Origin: Myxococcales bacterium
Lineage (GTDB): Bacteria > Myxococcota_A > Polyangia > Haliangiales > Haliangiaceae
DNA: 56,640 nt
NCBI GenBank assembly: GCA_024222395.1
Contig: JAAEPE010000821.1
Span: 1 to 56,640 of the forward strand
Direction: 5' to 3'
The translations under genes and the position numbers were made by a program. Below, one piece after another: positions 18,972-29,462 of this stretch. The number at the start of each line of letters is the position of its first letter. The stretch's first letter is position 1. The notes under the pieces are model-generated. The model searched no databases and was not told the DNA's origin. It saw only the letters and a list, made by a program, of their open reading frames with translations.

Positions 18972-19721
18972 CTGAGTCATACTCCAGTTCTATCTCTAGA
19001 GAAGAGAGAGCGATTTCGAGGTGGGAAACTGATCGGGTTCCCACAACGGGTGCGGTCACCGACGGATGTGCCGCCACCCAGGCTATTGCCAACGCTGACG
19101 GTTCATGACCGTGACTAGCCGCCAACTCGCTGAAGTCTCCTGCGAGTTTGAAGTAGTGAGGGGCGGAGTAGCGAAATCCGTACATCCTATTGTCGAGAAG
19201 GCGCCGATTGTCGGGGCGCACCCTTGGATTCGCATAGCGCTGCGGCCTTCATGCCCTGCCACGCAGAGAAGTTGCTAATAGCCGGATAGAGAATCTTGCC
19301 CGCACGCACCAAATCATCGACGGCTCGCCAAGCCTCCTCCACCGACGCCACATCATCGTGGCGGTGCATGTATATAGGCGTCGATGTACTCAGTCCCCAA
19401 TCTCTTTAGACTTGCCTCTACTGCGCGAACGATGTGATAGCGGGAGAGACCCCGGGCATTGCTATCGTCACTCGTCGGGAAGTAGCACTTGCTGGCCACC
19501 ACCACCTCATCGCGGCAGTCTGCGATAAGCCCCCCGAGAATCTCCTCCGACGCGCCATCGCTATAGACATCCGCGGTATCGAAGACATTGATCCCGCCCT
19601 CACGTGCCTTGTGAAAGAGCTTGGCGCTCGTCTCCGCATCGGCCTATTTGCCAAAAGAGATGGTGCCTAGGCACAGCGGTGAAACGCGAACTCCAGTGCG
19701 ACCGAGAAAGCAGCTCTTCAT
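18905..19721 (-). pseudogene. aldo/keto reductase, multiply broken
   Basis: On the minus strand from the ATG at 19721 the sequence reads as an aldo/keto reductase: MKSCFLGRTGVRVSPLCLG and LGTISFGK, an in-frame TAG, then GGINVFDTADVYSDGASEE. After a frameshift near 19370 it continues as VEEAWRAVDDLVRAGKILY. About 80-100 residues of the barrel are then missing, and the last part (LLDNRMYGFRY, AIAWVAAHPSVTAPVVGTRS) is in another frame again. The end overlaps the transposase remnant at 18905. It cannot make a functional enzyme. Confidence 0.8.
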
Positions 19722-19737
19722 GTGGCAACTGTATCTC

Positions 19738-20514
19738 CTACTCGGCACTCGCACGCTCGAGAGCGCGGCGAAATGCGCGCCCCAAGAGCACCACTATGGC
19801 CATCAGTATCAAGATTAGTCCTGCGGAGATCCAATACTTGCTGCTCGGATTGTTTTGCACGGACTTAAGACTCAGGAGCGCATTCGCAGAGTTGTCGGCG
19901 AGCGCCGCCATCAGCAGTCCACCGACAAGGCCTCCCGCGCTAACCGTCGCCATGACGACGCGACGTTCCATTCCCAACAGTGCACCTATGACCGATGCTC
20001 CCAAGGCTCCGGTACCTGATACGGGGAATAGGACGAAGAGGAAGACGCCGACCACCGAAGCACGCTTCATCGAAGGATAGACTTTTAGGACCAGGCTCAT
20101 GTTTGTGTAGAGCTTGTCGAGTGCCTTTCGTAACGGCCTCAGTTTGTAGAATGCCTCAAAGGAGTACACAAAGACCACCACGGTTAGTGTGTCGAGCCCC
20201 CAGATTACCAGCCCAAGTTCGTAGGGGCCGAGGCTGCTCTGGCCACTCACTCCCCAGAGCGGCAAGAACTTGCCTACCGCGACAAAGGTAACCGGCAAGA
20301 GGCCAAGGACCTCGAGAGTCTCTCGCGGGGCAATTTCCTTCCCAAGCAGGAAACCGAAGACAAGCAACGCGCCCACGCCGCCGAGCACCGCAACGCGCTC
20401 GCGCCAAGTCACTTCGAAGGGGTGCACCTTCGAAGCTTCGTGCTCCTGGGATCGGACTTTGGTTGTTGCTGTCAATGGGGGGGCATCGTGAACCTTCATC
20501 GGTCGTCGATTCAA
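19738..20514 (-). CDS. putative small multidrug export-family membrane protein
   Basis: The 258-residue product has about six hydrophobic segments after a 35-residue polar N-terminus. It shows features of the COG2426 'small multidrug export' family, notably LFPVSGTGALGASVIGALLGM and the paired Gly-rich helices after it. Transport activity in this family is not well proven. It ends 16 bp before the aldo/keto reductase remnant on the same strand, so that gene may once have been downstream in its operon. It diverges from the giant TPR gene. Confidence 0.65.
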   Translation of the reverse strand: MNRRPMKVHDAPPLTATTKVRSQEHEASKVHPFEVTWRERVAVLGGVGALLVFGFLLGKEIAPRETLEVLGLLPVTFVAVGKFLPLWGVSGQSSLGPYELGLVIWGLDTLTVVVFVYSFEAFYKLRPLRKALDKLYTNMSLVLKVYPSMKRASVVGVFLFVLFPVSGTGALGASVIGALLGMERRVVMATVSAGGLVGGLLMAALADNSANALLSLKSVQNNPSSKYWISAGLILILMAIVVLLGRAFRRALERASAE

Positions 20515-20765
20515 GTTGGACGGCCGTGCAATCCGGAGTCAGCTGACCACGAATCCTCACACACTGGTTCACATGCTCCGCCCAGCTTGGCCACCAAGGG
20601 CGGAAAGCTCAACAGATTTGTCGGGGTAGGCCCGGACCGAGGCGAGGCGATCTGTATACTTAAGCGCCTTTGGCCACTCGTTCCCGACTGGCCCAAGGCT
20701 CCCCGGACCGCCGGCGGCTACGCCGCCACAATCGTCGTCAACACACACTCAGGACTGAGGCTGGA

Positions 20766-23700
20766 ATGTCAGAACAGCAGAGCGATCTCGAAGAGGCAAT
20801 TGCAAACGTAACCACAGACCCCAAGCAGGAAGCACTTTGGGATCAGATTGAAGACCTAGCCGGACAACTCGACGATCCCGAGAGTGTCGTTGCCGCGTAT
20901 CGCACAACCCTTGGGCAAGCGATGAGCGGTGACGAAGCTGTCACGCTTGGCGAGCGAGCAGTGAACTTTCATAGAGAGTGGTTTGGCGACGATCTAACAG
21001 GCCTGGCAATGCTGCTCACGCGGGTTCTCGAGCTAAACCCGAAGAGCGAGTGGGCTTTCCAAGAACTCACTGTCGCGCTTACCGTCGCCGAGCGTTGGGA
21101 TGATGTCATCAAGCTCTATCAAGACGTCATCGCGAACACGACTGCGAAGCCTCGCCTCATAAGACTTCTGGATGAGGCCTACCAAGTTTCCAAAGATCTC
21201 GCGAACCGCCCGGATCAAGCGATCGACTTCCTCAAAGCGAAGCTAGAACTCAAGCCGAGCGCCAAGCAGTTGGTGGCTCTCGAGCGGCTCCTCGAGCGGC
21301 ATGAGCGCTGGACAGACCTCATCGAGCTTTGGAGCGATGCACTCGATTCTCAGAATGACGACGAGCGCATAGCGAATCTCACCCAGATCGCCGCCACCTA
21401 CTTTGACAAGCTAGCCAACGGACAAGAAGCACTCGAGTCCCTTCGTGACGTCTTCTCGGATGATCAGAGGCATGAGGCAGCCCTAGATCTTCTTGAGCGT
21501 ATTGCGACGTCCGAAGACAACGAGCTGGCACTGCGAGAAGCCGCTCTCACCACCGTGCGCGAAGTATACGAGGGCACCGACCGCCCCAGCGACATCGTCC
21601 GCGTTCTCGGCGAAGTACTACCTCTCTGTGATGATGCGCAACGAAGAGGACTGCACGCAGAGCTCGGCGAGCGACTCTCTGCTCTCGAAGAGCATGCCGC
21701 CGCACTCGACCACTACACCGCACTCCTCATTTTGGATCCGGCCTCCGTTGCGACCCAACGGGCTCTAAGGCGAGAAGCCCAGCTAACCGATAGACTCGAC
21801 CGATACGCCTCGGCCCTGGCATCTGCAGCCGATGCCGCAGCCGATGCCGCCCGGCGCGTCGCGCTCCTAAGCGAAGCGGCCCTCACTCTCTTAGATCTCG
21901 CGGACGGCGAGAACGCCGCTATCGACCTACTCATGTCCACCCTCGCGACGGAGGGTATTCATCCCACCGATGTGCTCAATGTGGGCAAGCGTCTTAACTT
22001 GCTGCTCGACCGAGCGGAGCGTCATGGCGAGCGTCTCACGGTTCTCGAACGGCTCGCGGACGCGGAATCGGTTGAGTCCTCTCGTCGTGCACTAATAGGT
22101 GATGTGGCTGAGTTGGCCGAGACTCTCGGCGAAGTAGACAGAGCACTTGCGGCCTGGCGTCGTCGTATCGAATCGAACTCAGGTGACCTTCGTGCTCTCG
22201 AACACCTTATCGAGCTGCTTGGTTCCGAGGAGCGCTGGCCCGAGCTTATAGAAGCGCTCTCGGCTCGGCGCGAGCAAGCTATTCCCAACAACCAGAAACG
22301 CAGCGACCTCATTCGCATCGCGAACATCTACGAAAAGGACCTAGAGCAGAGCGACCAAGCCCTGGCAACCTGGTCGGCGGTGAAGGAGCAGTACGGCGAA
22401 GATCCAGAGACAGTCGCAGCGCTCTCGCGTCTCATGACTAGCCTCGAGCAATGGGGCGATCTAACAAGTCTTCTCGAAGGTTCGAACGCACAACAGGTCG
22501 CCTACCTAGCCGACCAATTCGCCCATCTTGGCAACGCCTACCAGCAATCGCTCGGTGACAACGCCAGAGCAATTGAGTGCTATCGCCGTGCACTTACTGT
22601 GGACGTTAGACACTCTGGGGCCCAGGAGGGGCTCAAACTCCTTCTTGAGATTCCCGAGTTGCGCAACGAAGTCGCCGAAGCTCTCGTACACTCGATGAAG
22701 TCCAGCGGCAACCTCGTTGGCCTACTCGACATTGTCGATGCCCGAATATCAGGTACGGAGGATGAACGCAAACATGCTGAAATCCTCCGAGAAGCCGCAG
22801 ATATCGCCGAAGCCGAGGCAGAGGACAACAAGCTAGCGTTGGGATTTGTCACCCGTCTCTTTCCGATGACGGCACGGGACCGTGTACTCGAAGATCGCAT
22901 GTTGCGCCTTGCTCGCGGCTGCGAGGAATGGGAGAGCGCACTGGAAGCCTATGGAAAGGCCCAGGACATCATTTCCGAAGACAGCTTCGCACTTGCGGCG
23001 ATGCGATTTAGGCAGGCTTCTGTTCGCGAGAACGAGATCGAAGACGTAAATGGCGCACTGCAGTGTGTTCTCCTTGTCGTCGGGGCCCAGCCTGACAATC
23101 ACGAAGCAGTAGGTGCGACGATTCGTCTCGCCGGCCCGCAAGGAGAGATGTCGCACATGGTCGGCGCCATGCTCGGCTACGCTAGTGCGCGCCAAGTGAT
23201 CCCAGAGGATCTGCTTTCCTCGATTACCGGCTTCGCAGACCATAGCGACGGAGGCTACGAGAAACTCTGTAGTGTGCTGAGCGAGAGTCTCGCTGAGAGC
23301 GGATTGGAGTCCGCACTGCAAGCAGAAATGCACTGGCGTATAGCCGGCTGGCAAGAGTCCAAGCTCGAAAACCAAGCATCAGCTCTGCAGTCAATGCTCG
23401 CCTCGACCGAGCTAGATCGGGGCCGCGTCGATACCTTTTCCAAACTCGCCCAATTCCAGAGTGAAGACCGTAATGCTGCCCTCTACGCGACCATGCGTCG
23501 CTTGTGTGAAATTGACGCAGCTGAGCTTTCTCACTTCCAAGATGCCGCAGAAATCGCACTCGATGCCCTCGGGAGCGAGCAACAAGAAGAGAGCCTTACA
23601 GCTCTGCAAGGACGGGCCATCGGCGCATGGCGTGGCTCAGCACCTGCACAGAGTGAAACCGCCCCACAAGAGATCGTCGCATGGACGATCGAGAAGCTGG

Positions 23701-26700
23701 TTGCTCACTACGTAGAGAGCGAGCAAGCGCAGCGGGCCCTCGACCTATTAATCGATGCTTCTCGGCTTCCCTTCGACGAAGCCACGTGTCTGGATATGCG
23801 CAAGCGGGCCGCAACGCTCGCCTCAGATGTACTGCAGGATCCGGCAAGCGCCATCGACATGTATCGTGCGGTTCTCGCACAGGCCCCCGACGACGGTGGG
23901 GCACTCGATGCCCTAGGCTCACTCTACGAGCAGCAAAATCGTTTGCCCGAGCTTCTCGGTCTCAAGCGACAGGGTCTGGGCTATGAAGAAGACGCCGAGC
24001 GAAGCATCGCCATGCGCCTGGAGATTTCCGGGCTCATCGACGAGATCGACCGCAAAGGCGGACGACTCCAGCTTCTGCGCGAGAATCTCAGTGCGGCCCC
24101 AGGGCACGACGCTTCCATCGAAGCGGTGGCGACACTACTCAGTAGCATGGGCAAGTTCTCCGAGCTGTGCTCGCTACTAGGCGAACAAGCAGAAACCTTG
24201 GAGAGCAAGACGGAGATCCCCAAGGCAGCGCAGCTTTGGGGTCGTGTCGCTTACATTGCCGAAATAGAACTCGGCGATATCGAACAAGCCCTCGAAGCGT
24301 TCCGCAAGGTGGCCAATCTCGCTCCGAATCTTCAAGCCCTCGACTCATTGGCTCGTCTCTATATCAGCCGTTCGCAGAGTGGTGCGGCCGTGCCTTGGCT
24401 CGAGCAGGCCATGGGTTTGGCGGAAGAAGCCGAGAGGCCGTCGCTGGTCAAGCGCCTGGCCGAAGCACACCTGGCAGCGGAGCACCCAGCGGAGGCCATC
24501 GCTTGTCTCGATGCCGCTACCGCCGACGGCGAGGCAAGTCTGTTGGAGCTCCGCACGATGCTGGCGGACCTGCATCGCGAGGCACGCCACTGGCAGCCTC
24601 TGGCCGACGCGCTCACCGCCTCTCTTCCACACATCACCAACGACGAGGCCGTCGCAGAGGCAGCAAGAGAGGCAGCCGACATCTATCACGAGAAACTCCT
24701 AACTCCAGAGGCTGCGGTGCCTGCGCTGGCTCGAGCTTTGGAAATCGTGCCCGACGATCGCGGCCTGCGTCTGATGATGGCCCGCAGTCAGCGTGTCGCA
24801 GGGGAAGTACCAGCTGCTCGGCAGATGCTTGAAGCACTCGTCGCCGAATTTGGCCGTCGACGTTCGAAGGAGCGCGCCGCTGTACACGTCGAACTCGCGC
24901 AGGTAGCACGAGCGGAGGCAGACCTCGAGTCCGCCATGGCCGAGCTCGAACTCGCTTCCAAGATGGACGGCAGCAATGCTCACATTCTCAAGGCACTCGC
25001 AGATCTAGCGCGCGAACAAGGAGATTTTGACCAGGCTGAGCGCTCGCTCCGCGGTCTCCTGCTCATCGTTCGTCGATACCCACCAGGAGAAGATGAGAAT
25101 GCGGTTGGCATAGGTGAAGTTCTATTCGAGCTTCACCACATCGCAGCCGTTCGCGACGATGAGGACAAAGCAGAAGAACTCCTAGACTCGGTCATCGAGG
25201 CAGCATCGTCAAGCGATGCAGAAGTCAGGCGACTCCGACGCACTCTGCTTGAGCACAAGGAGTTTGACTTACTCGCGCAGGTTCTTCGCTCACGTATCAA
25301 ACTCAGTGAAGACACGACATCCAAGGCGGGGTTATTGGGCTTGGTCGCGGATCTACTTGAAGAGCCGCTCCAGGATGCCGAAGGAGCACTCGACGCGCGC
25401 CTTCAGTGTGTGGCGCTCTTGCCCCAAGAGGACTCGTTGCACGACTCCGCCAAGGAACTGGCAACCAAGCTCTCCTCTCTTCCCAAGTACCTCAAGAGTC
25501 TTGAGGAGATGGTCGCCCGGCAAAGGCGGACGGAAGAAGCCGAGCTCACCAATCGCTTGCTGATGCGTGCCGGCGGCCTCGCCGAGGACGAATTGGGCGA
25601 TCTGGACAAGGCTCGCGAGCACTATGCTGCTGCGGAGGAGTGCAGTAGCGCTCCAGCAGATGCCCTATTTGCCTTGGCTCGCGTTTGTGCGGCACAAGGA
25701 GATAGCGAAGAACAGACTCGAGCGCTCGACAAGCTAACAACGTTGGCCATGGTCGATGGACCGGTTGCCGCGCAAGCGGATGCTCTGTACCGACTTGCCG
25801 AGCTGCAAGTCGTGCAGCCGGATCTTCTGGAGCGAGGGCTTGAAGTTCTCACCAAGGCGCTCGAAGTCGAACCACGATACCGGCAAGCAGCCCTCACTCT
25901 CAAGGCTGCCGCCGAGAGCTCGAACAACGACCCAGGAGTGCTCGCACACTACGAATCTGTGGCACGACATAGTGGCGACAAGCCCATCTTGCTCGACTTC
26001 TTAGAGCGCCAATCTGCCGGCAGCGAAGCCACGGTCTCACAGATTCGCGAAGCCGTGAATCTCGCCTCCGAGCTCGAGAAGAGCGACCGAGCCGTGGTTC
26101 TTCTCGAGCGAGCTGTGCAGACGGCCCGCGTGTCTGACGATGGCCTATCGCAAGCTATCTGGGCCGCAAGCGACCTCGCCCGTCACTACGGAGCGAATGA
26201 GCGTATTTCGGATGCCAAAGAGCTGCTATTCGAAATCGCCTACCTCGCGACCCAGGAGGACATTATGGAGCTTGGCCTCGAGTTGGCCGAACAGAGCAAG
26301 GCCGGCGAGGAACTCAGCTTGACTGCCGAGATTCTCGAGTTCTTGCGAGGGCGCGATCCCAATGCCAGGGCAATCTGGGAGCCACTTCTCGCACTCTATC
26401 GGGACGCTGGCAATGGCGAAGAGCTAAGTGCACTCGTCGACGCGACCCTCCCTAGCCTCGTAGATCCTAGCGAGCGAACCCAGCTTCGTCTGCACAAAGC
26501 TCACTATCTAATCGACACCGAGCGAGATGACGATGCCATCAACGTTCTTCGCGACGCGTGCCTCGATGATCCAGATAGCATCGACGCAGCGGAGCTTCTT
26601 GAAACGGTTCTGCGCAAAGAAGGCAACGAAGAGGCGCTCAGCGATTTCCTTTGGCAGCGCTTCAACGACGCCAAGGATCGAGGAAACCCAGAAACTGTCA

Positions 26701-28505
26701 CCGACGTAGCAGTTCGTCTCGGTGCGCTGCTCGACCAAATTGATGGCGGCTCGATGCAGGTCTATCAGCAGGCACTTGCGGTCGCGCCACAGAGCGCAGC
26801 GCTGTTGCGAGGAATTCTCGATAGGCTGGGCGAAAACACGGATCTCGGGGAGCGAGCGGAGCTTTCCGAGCGTCTGCTCCAAGTTGAAGAACCCGAGAGA
26901 GCCGCGGATCTCGCCCTTGCCCTTGTGGAACTCAGAGAAGTGCTAGAAGACAATGAAGGGGTGCAACGGGCTCTAGTGCTTGGTCAGCAAGCCTGCCCAA
27001 CCCACGAGGGCATTCGAGTTCGGCTCGAAGGTTGGTACCGAGAGACGGCCCAGTGGCGGCCCTTGGCTCAAATGAAAGTCAATCAAGCCGAAGCTGAAGA
27101 GAGTGTCGAAGACCAGGTCCGGCTCTTCCGCGAAGCGGGTACGCTCTATCGAGACTCACTCGAGGATCTCGAATCATGCTCGGGCATTCTCGCCCGCGCA
27201 TTGGAGTTGGCCCCGGCCGACGAAGCTCTCGTAGCTGAGCAAGCTTCCACCCATGCAGCTGCTGGTCGCATGGACGAGGGCATCGCGACCGTCGCCACCG
27301 GGCTCGAGCACATCGAAGGGCCTAGCGCCCTACCGTTGTTGCTGCTTCGCGCAGACCTATATCGCAATGCCGGCAGAAACGCGGACGCGATTGCAGACCT
27401 CGAGAGTGGCCTCGCCATGGATCGAGAAATGGTGGAGCCCGTGCTCATGCAAACCCTCGAGCACAGCCGAGTGTCCGCGAGTAGCTCAGGGGAGTTCGAA
27501 TTGGAGCGTGCGACGACGATGCGTCTAATTGAACTCTACGATGCTCAGGGCAATGAGGAAGGCGCTCGAGCCATGCTCTTGGCATGGATTGAGCGGGATA
27601 CACAGGATCTTGCCGCGCTTCAGCGACTTCGAGACACGGACAGAGCTGCTGAACGTTGGGACGGAGTTGTTAGCGCGTGCACGCACCTTGTTGGTCTCGA
27701 AACCGGCGAGCAGCAGGTCAGCAGTGCGCTTCTCCTTGCAGACGCCGCGGACAAGATTGAAGCGAGCGAGCACGGACGCGCAGGCCTGGAACGAACCCAT
27801 CAGGATCAGCCGGAGAACCCGGAGGTGCGCATGCGTTTGAGAGGAATGTATGAAGCCTCAGGATCCAGGCGCGAACTCGCAAACCTCTTGCTCATCGACG
27901 CGACGTACAGCAACGATGATGACGAGCGCTACGAGATCCTTCGTTCGGCTGCCTCGATCTTCGTGAACGAACTCGCCGATGCGGAAGCCGCAATAGCCCC
28001 TGCACAGGCTGCCAAGGAATTGCGGCCAGATGACCACGCCACGGTAGTGCTACTGGCCGACGTGCTTATCACTTCGGGGCAGATTGACGAAGCCATAGCG
28101 ATGCTGGAACCAGCCATTGCGGCCCACAAACGGCGTTCGCCGGAGCTTGCGGCATTGCAGTATCGGATGTCAAAAATCGGTGCAACACAGGGCAACCAAG
28201 AGGAACAATTGGCTTGGCTCAAGAAGGCATTTGACGTCGATCGCAAGGATGGACTCATCGCCTCGGAGCTAGCTCACTTGGCTACCGAAGTCGGCGACTA
28301 CGACCTGGCTCTTAAGCCACTTCGCGCTATCACGTTGATGGAAGATCCTGAGCCGCTCAGCCGGGTCATGGCCCTTCTCTGGGAAGCCAAGATCGAACAC
28401 GCGCGGGGCAATCGCGCTAAGGCAGAACTCTGGGCAAAGAAGGCATTGCGCGAAGACCCAGCGTACTCCGAGGCACAGGACTTCCTCGCCCAGATTGCCG
28501 AGTAG
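20766..28505 (+). CDS. very large tetratricopeptide-repeat protein (2,579 residues)
   Basis: Almost the whole protein is helical, acidic and made of TPR-like helix pairs, for example AIDFLKAKLELKPSAKQLVA, ALAAWRRRIESNSGDLRALE and AIECYRRALTVDVRHSGAQE. It has no signal peptide, membrane segment or catalytic domain, so it should be a cytoplasmic scaffold. The open frame begins at 20670, but the first stretch is Arg-rich and unlike the rest; the ATG at 20766 starts the acidic MSEQQSDLEEAIANV helix and was chosen. The enoyl-CoA-hydratase-like gene follows after 3 bp, so they are probably one transcript. Partner unknown. Confidence 0.85.
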   Translation: MSEQQSDLEEAIANVTTDPKQEALWDQIEDLAGQLDDPESVVAAYRTTLGQAMSGDEAVTLGERAVNFHREWFGDDLTGLAMLLTRVLELNPKSEWAFQELTVALTVAERWDDVIKLYQDVIANTTAKPRLIRLLDEAYQVSKDLANRPDQAIDFLKAKLELKPSAKQLVALERLLERHERWTDLIELWSDALDSQNDDERIANLTQIAATYFDKLANGQEALESLRDVFSDDQRHEAALDLLERIATSEDNELALREAALTTVREVYEGTDRPSDIVRVLGEVLPLCDDAQRRGLHAELGERLSALEEHAAALDHYTALLILDPASVATQRALRREAQLTDRLDRYASALASAADAAADAARRVALLSEAALTLLDLADGENAAIDLLMSTLATEGIHPTDVLNVGKRLNLLLDRAERHGERLTVLERLADAESVESSRRALIGDVAELAETLGEVDRALAAWRRRIESNSGDLRALEHLIELLGSEERWPELIEALSARREQAIPNNQKRSDLIRIANIYEKDLEQSDQALATWSAVKEQYGEDPETVAALSRLMTSLEQWGDLTSLLEGSNAQQVAYLADQFAHLGNAYQQSLGDNARAIECYRRALTVDVRHSGAQEGLKLLLEIPELRNEVAEALVHSMKSSGNLVGLLDIVDARISGTEDERKHAEILREAADIAEAEAEDNKLALGFVTRLFPMTARDRVLEDRMLRLARGCEEWESALEAYGKAQDIISEDSFALAAMRFRQASVRENEIEDVNGALQCVLLVVGAQPDNHEAVGATIRLAGPQGEMSHMVGAMLGYASARQVIPEDLLSSITGFADHSDGGYEKLCSVLSESLAESGLESALQAEMHWRIAGWQESKLENQASALQSMLASTELDRGRVDTFSKLAQFQSEDRNAALYATMRRLCEIDAAELSHFQDAAEIALDALGSEQQEESLTALQGRAIGAWRGSAPAQSETAPQEIVAWTIEKLVAHYVESEQAQRALDLLIDASRLPFDEATCLDMRKRAATLASDVLQDPASAIDMYRAVLAQAPDDGGALDALGSLYEQQNRLPELLGLKRQGLGYEEDAERSIAMRLEISGLIDEIDRKGGRLQLLRENLSAAPGHDASIEAVATLLSSMGKFSELCSLLGEQAETLESKTEIPKAAQLWGRVAYIAEIELGDIEQALEAFRKVANLAPNLQALDSLARLYISRSQSGAAVPWLEQAMGLAEEAERPSLVKRLAEAHLAAEHPAEAIACLDAATADGEASLLELRTMLADLHREARHWQPLADALTASLPHITNDEAVAEAAREAADIYHEKLLTPEAAVPALARALEIVPDDRGLRLMMARSQRVAGEVPAARQMLEALVAEFGRRRSKERAAVHVELAQVARAEADLESAMAELELASKMDGSNAHILKALADLAREQGDFDQAERSLRGLLLIVRRYPPGEDENAVGIGEVLFELHHIAAVRDDEDKAEELLDSVIEAASSSDAEVRRLRRTLLEHKEFDLLAQVLRSRIKLSEDTTSKAGLLGLVADLLEEPLQDAEGALDARLQCVALLPQEDSLHDSAKELATKLSSLPKYLKSLEEMVARQRRTEEAELTNRLLMRAGGLAEDELGDLDKAREHYAAAEECSSAPADALFALARVCAAQGDSEEQTRALDKLTTLAMVDGPVAAQADALYRLAELQVVQPDLLERGLEVLTKALEVEPRYRQAALTLKAAAESSNNDPGVLAHYESVARHSGDKPILLDFLERQSAGSEATVSQIREAVNLASELEKSDRAVVLLERAVQTARVSDDGLSQAIWAASDLARHYGANERISDAKELLFEIAYLATQEDIMELGLELAEQSKAGEELSLTAEILEFLRGRDPNARAIWEPLLALYRDAGNGEELSALVDATLPSLVDPSERTQLRLHKAHYLIDTERDDDAINVLRDACLDDPDSIDAAELLETVLRKEGNEEALSDFLWQRFNDAKDRGNPETVTDVAVRLGALLDQIDGGSMQVYQQALAVAPQSAALLRGILDRLGENTDLGERAELSERLLQVEEPERAADLALALVELREVLEDNEGVQRALVLGQQACPTHEGIRVRLEGWYRETAQWRPLAQMKVNQAEAEESVEDQVRLFREAGTLYRDSLEDLESCSGILARALELAPADEALVAEQASTHAAAGRMDEGIATVATGLEHIEGPSALPLLLLRADLYRNAGRNADAIADLESGLAMDREMVEPVLMQTLEHSRVSASSSGEFELERATTMRLIELYDAQGNEEGARAMLLAWIERDTQDLAALQRLRDTDRAAERWDGVVSACTHLVGLETGEQQVSSALLLADAADKIEASEHGRAGLERTHQDQPENPEVRMRLRGMYEASGSRRELANLLLIDATYSNDDDERYEILRSAASIFVNELADAEAAIAPAQAAKELRPDDHATVVLLADVLITSGQIDEAIAMLEPAIAAHKRRSPELAALQYRMSKIGATQGNQEEQLAWLKKAFDVDRKDGLIASELAHLATEVGDYDLALKPLRAITLMEDPEPLSRVMALLWEAKIEHARGNRAKAELWAKKALREDPAYSEAQDFLAQIAE

Positions 28506-28508
28506 CCC

Positions 28509-29294
28509 ATGCAACCCGCAGCAACGTTCGAAAACCGAGAGGGTGTTGGCATCATCACTCTCAATCGCCCCGACAATCGCAATAGCATGACACCGGAGCT
28601 CCTGGGTGCTTTCTCGGAAGCTTCGGCCCGGGCTCGAGGCGATCGCGAATTGCGAGCTGTCGTCATCACGGGAAGCGGACGTTGTTTCAGTGCGGGTGCC
28701 GATTTCAAATCCAACATACAAGTTGGTGACGATGCGCTGCTCGACCATGAGCGCTCGTTTCAAATGTACGGGCCTTTCTTGAGTGTTCTCGACATCGAAG
28801 TCCCCGTCATTGGAGCGCTAAACGGACACGCCGTAGGAGGTGGTTTCGGCCTCTCCCTTCTTTGCGATATCCGAATTTCCCACCGTGGCTCGAAGTATGG
28901 TGCGAACTTCACCAAGCTCGGCATAGGGCCAGGCATGGGCATAAGCTACCTGCTCCCAAGGCTAGTTGGACTCTCACGAGCCTACGAGCTTCTCTTCTCC
29001 GGACGTCTTGTTCTCGGTGACGAAGCCGAGCGTATAGGCCTAGTCTCGAGTTCCCACGAGACTCCAGAACAAGTCTTAAACCAAGCAATGCGCATGGCGA
29101 ATGAAATCGCGCAGTGCGCACCAGTAGCTGTGCGGCTGACCAAGCAAGGCATACGAGAGCAGATGGGCTGGGATGTTCGCGGAGGTGCTCACCGAGAGTC
29201 ATTCGCTCAGGCGGCAACTCTCAAAATGCAAGATGCGAAAGAGGGCATGAGTGCCCTACTCGAGAAACGAAAACCGGTTTTCGCCGGCAAGTAG
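28509..29294 (+). CDS. enoyl-CoA hydratase/isomerase-family (crotonase fold) protein
   Basis: This 261-residue crotonase-fold protein has the acyl-CoA and oxyanion-hole motifs FSAGADFKSNI and GHAVGGGFGLSLLCDIRIS. The two glutamates that activate water in enoyl-CoA hydratase (Glu144 and Glu164 of the rat enzyme) align with Gly114 and Phe134 here (GGGFGL and YGANFTKLGIGPG), so ordinary hydratase activity is unlikely. Other crotonase reactions or a binding role are possible. It starts 3 bp after the giant TPR gene and ends 168 bp before the lipid kinase-like gene on the same strand. Confidence 0.85.
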   Translation: MQPAATFENREGVGIITLNRPDNRNSMTPELLGAFSEASARARGDRELRAVVITGSGRCFSAGADFKSNIQVGDDALLDHERSFQMYGPFLSVLDIEVPVIGALNGHAVGGGFGLSLLCDIRISHRGSKYGANFTKLGIGPGMGISYLLPRLVGLSRAYELLFSGRLVLGDEAERIGLVSSSHETPEQVLNQAMRMANEIAQCAPVAVRLTKQGIREQMGWDVRGGAHRESFAQAATLKMQDAKEGMSALLEKRKPVFAGK

Positions 29295-29462
29295 CCTTTG
29301 CTCAGACTGGATAGAGCTGTTCCCACCATGGGCGCTATCGCGTAATCTTTTGCGCAGTGCGTCGCCCTGCCCCCGATCCCGCATGTAGTAAGTCCAGCTA
29401 GTTAGATCAATTGTAGAGATGGACCGACAATTGCTGCGAGTGGCCGTGAAGGAGCCTGCACT

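Noticed and set aside
20655..20660. TATACT -10-like hexamer upstream of the giant TPR gene
   Set aside because: No -35 at an acceptable distance; the nearest TTGTCG is about 31 bp away.
20670..20765. Longer N-terminus for the giant TPR protein
   Set aside because: The extra 32 residues are Arg-rich and unlike the acidic helical protein that follows.
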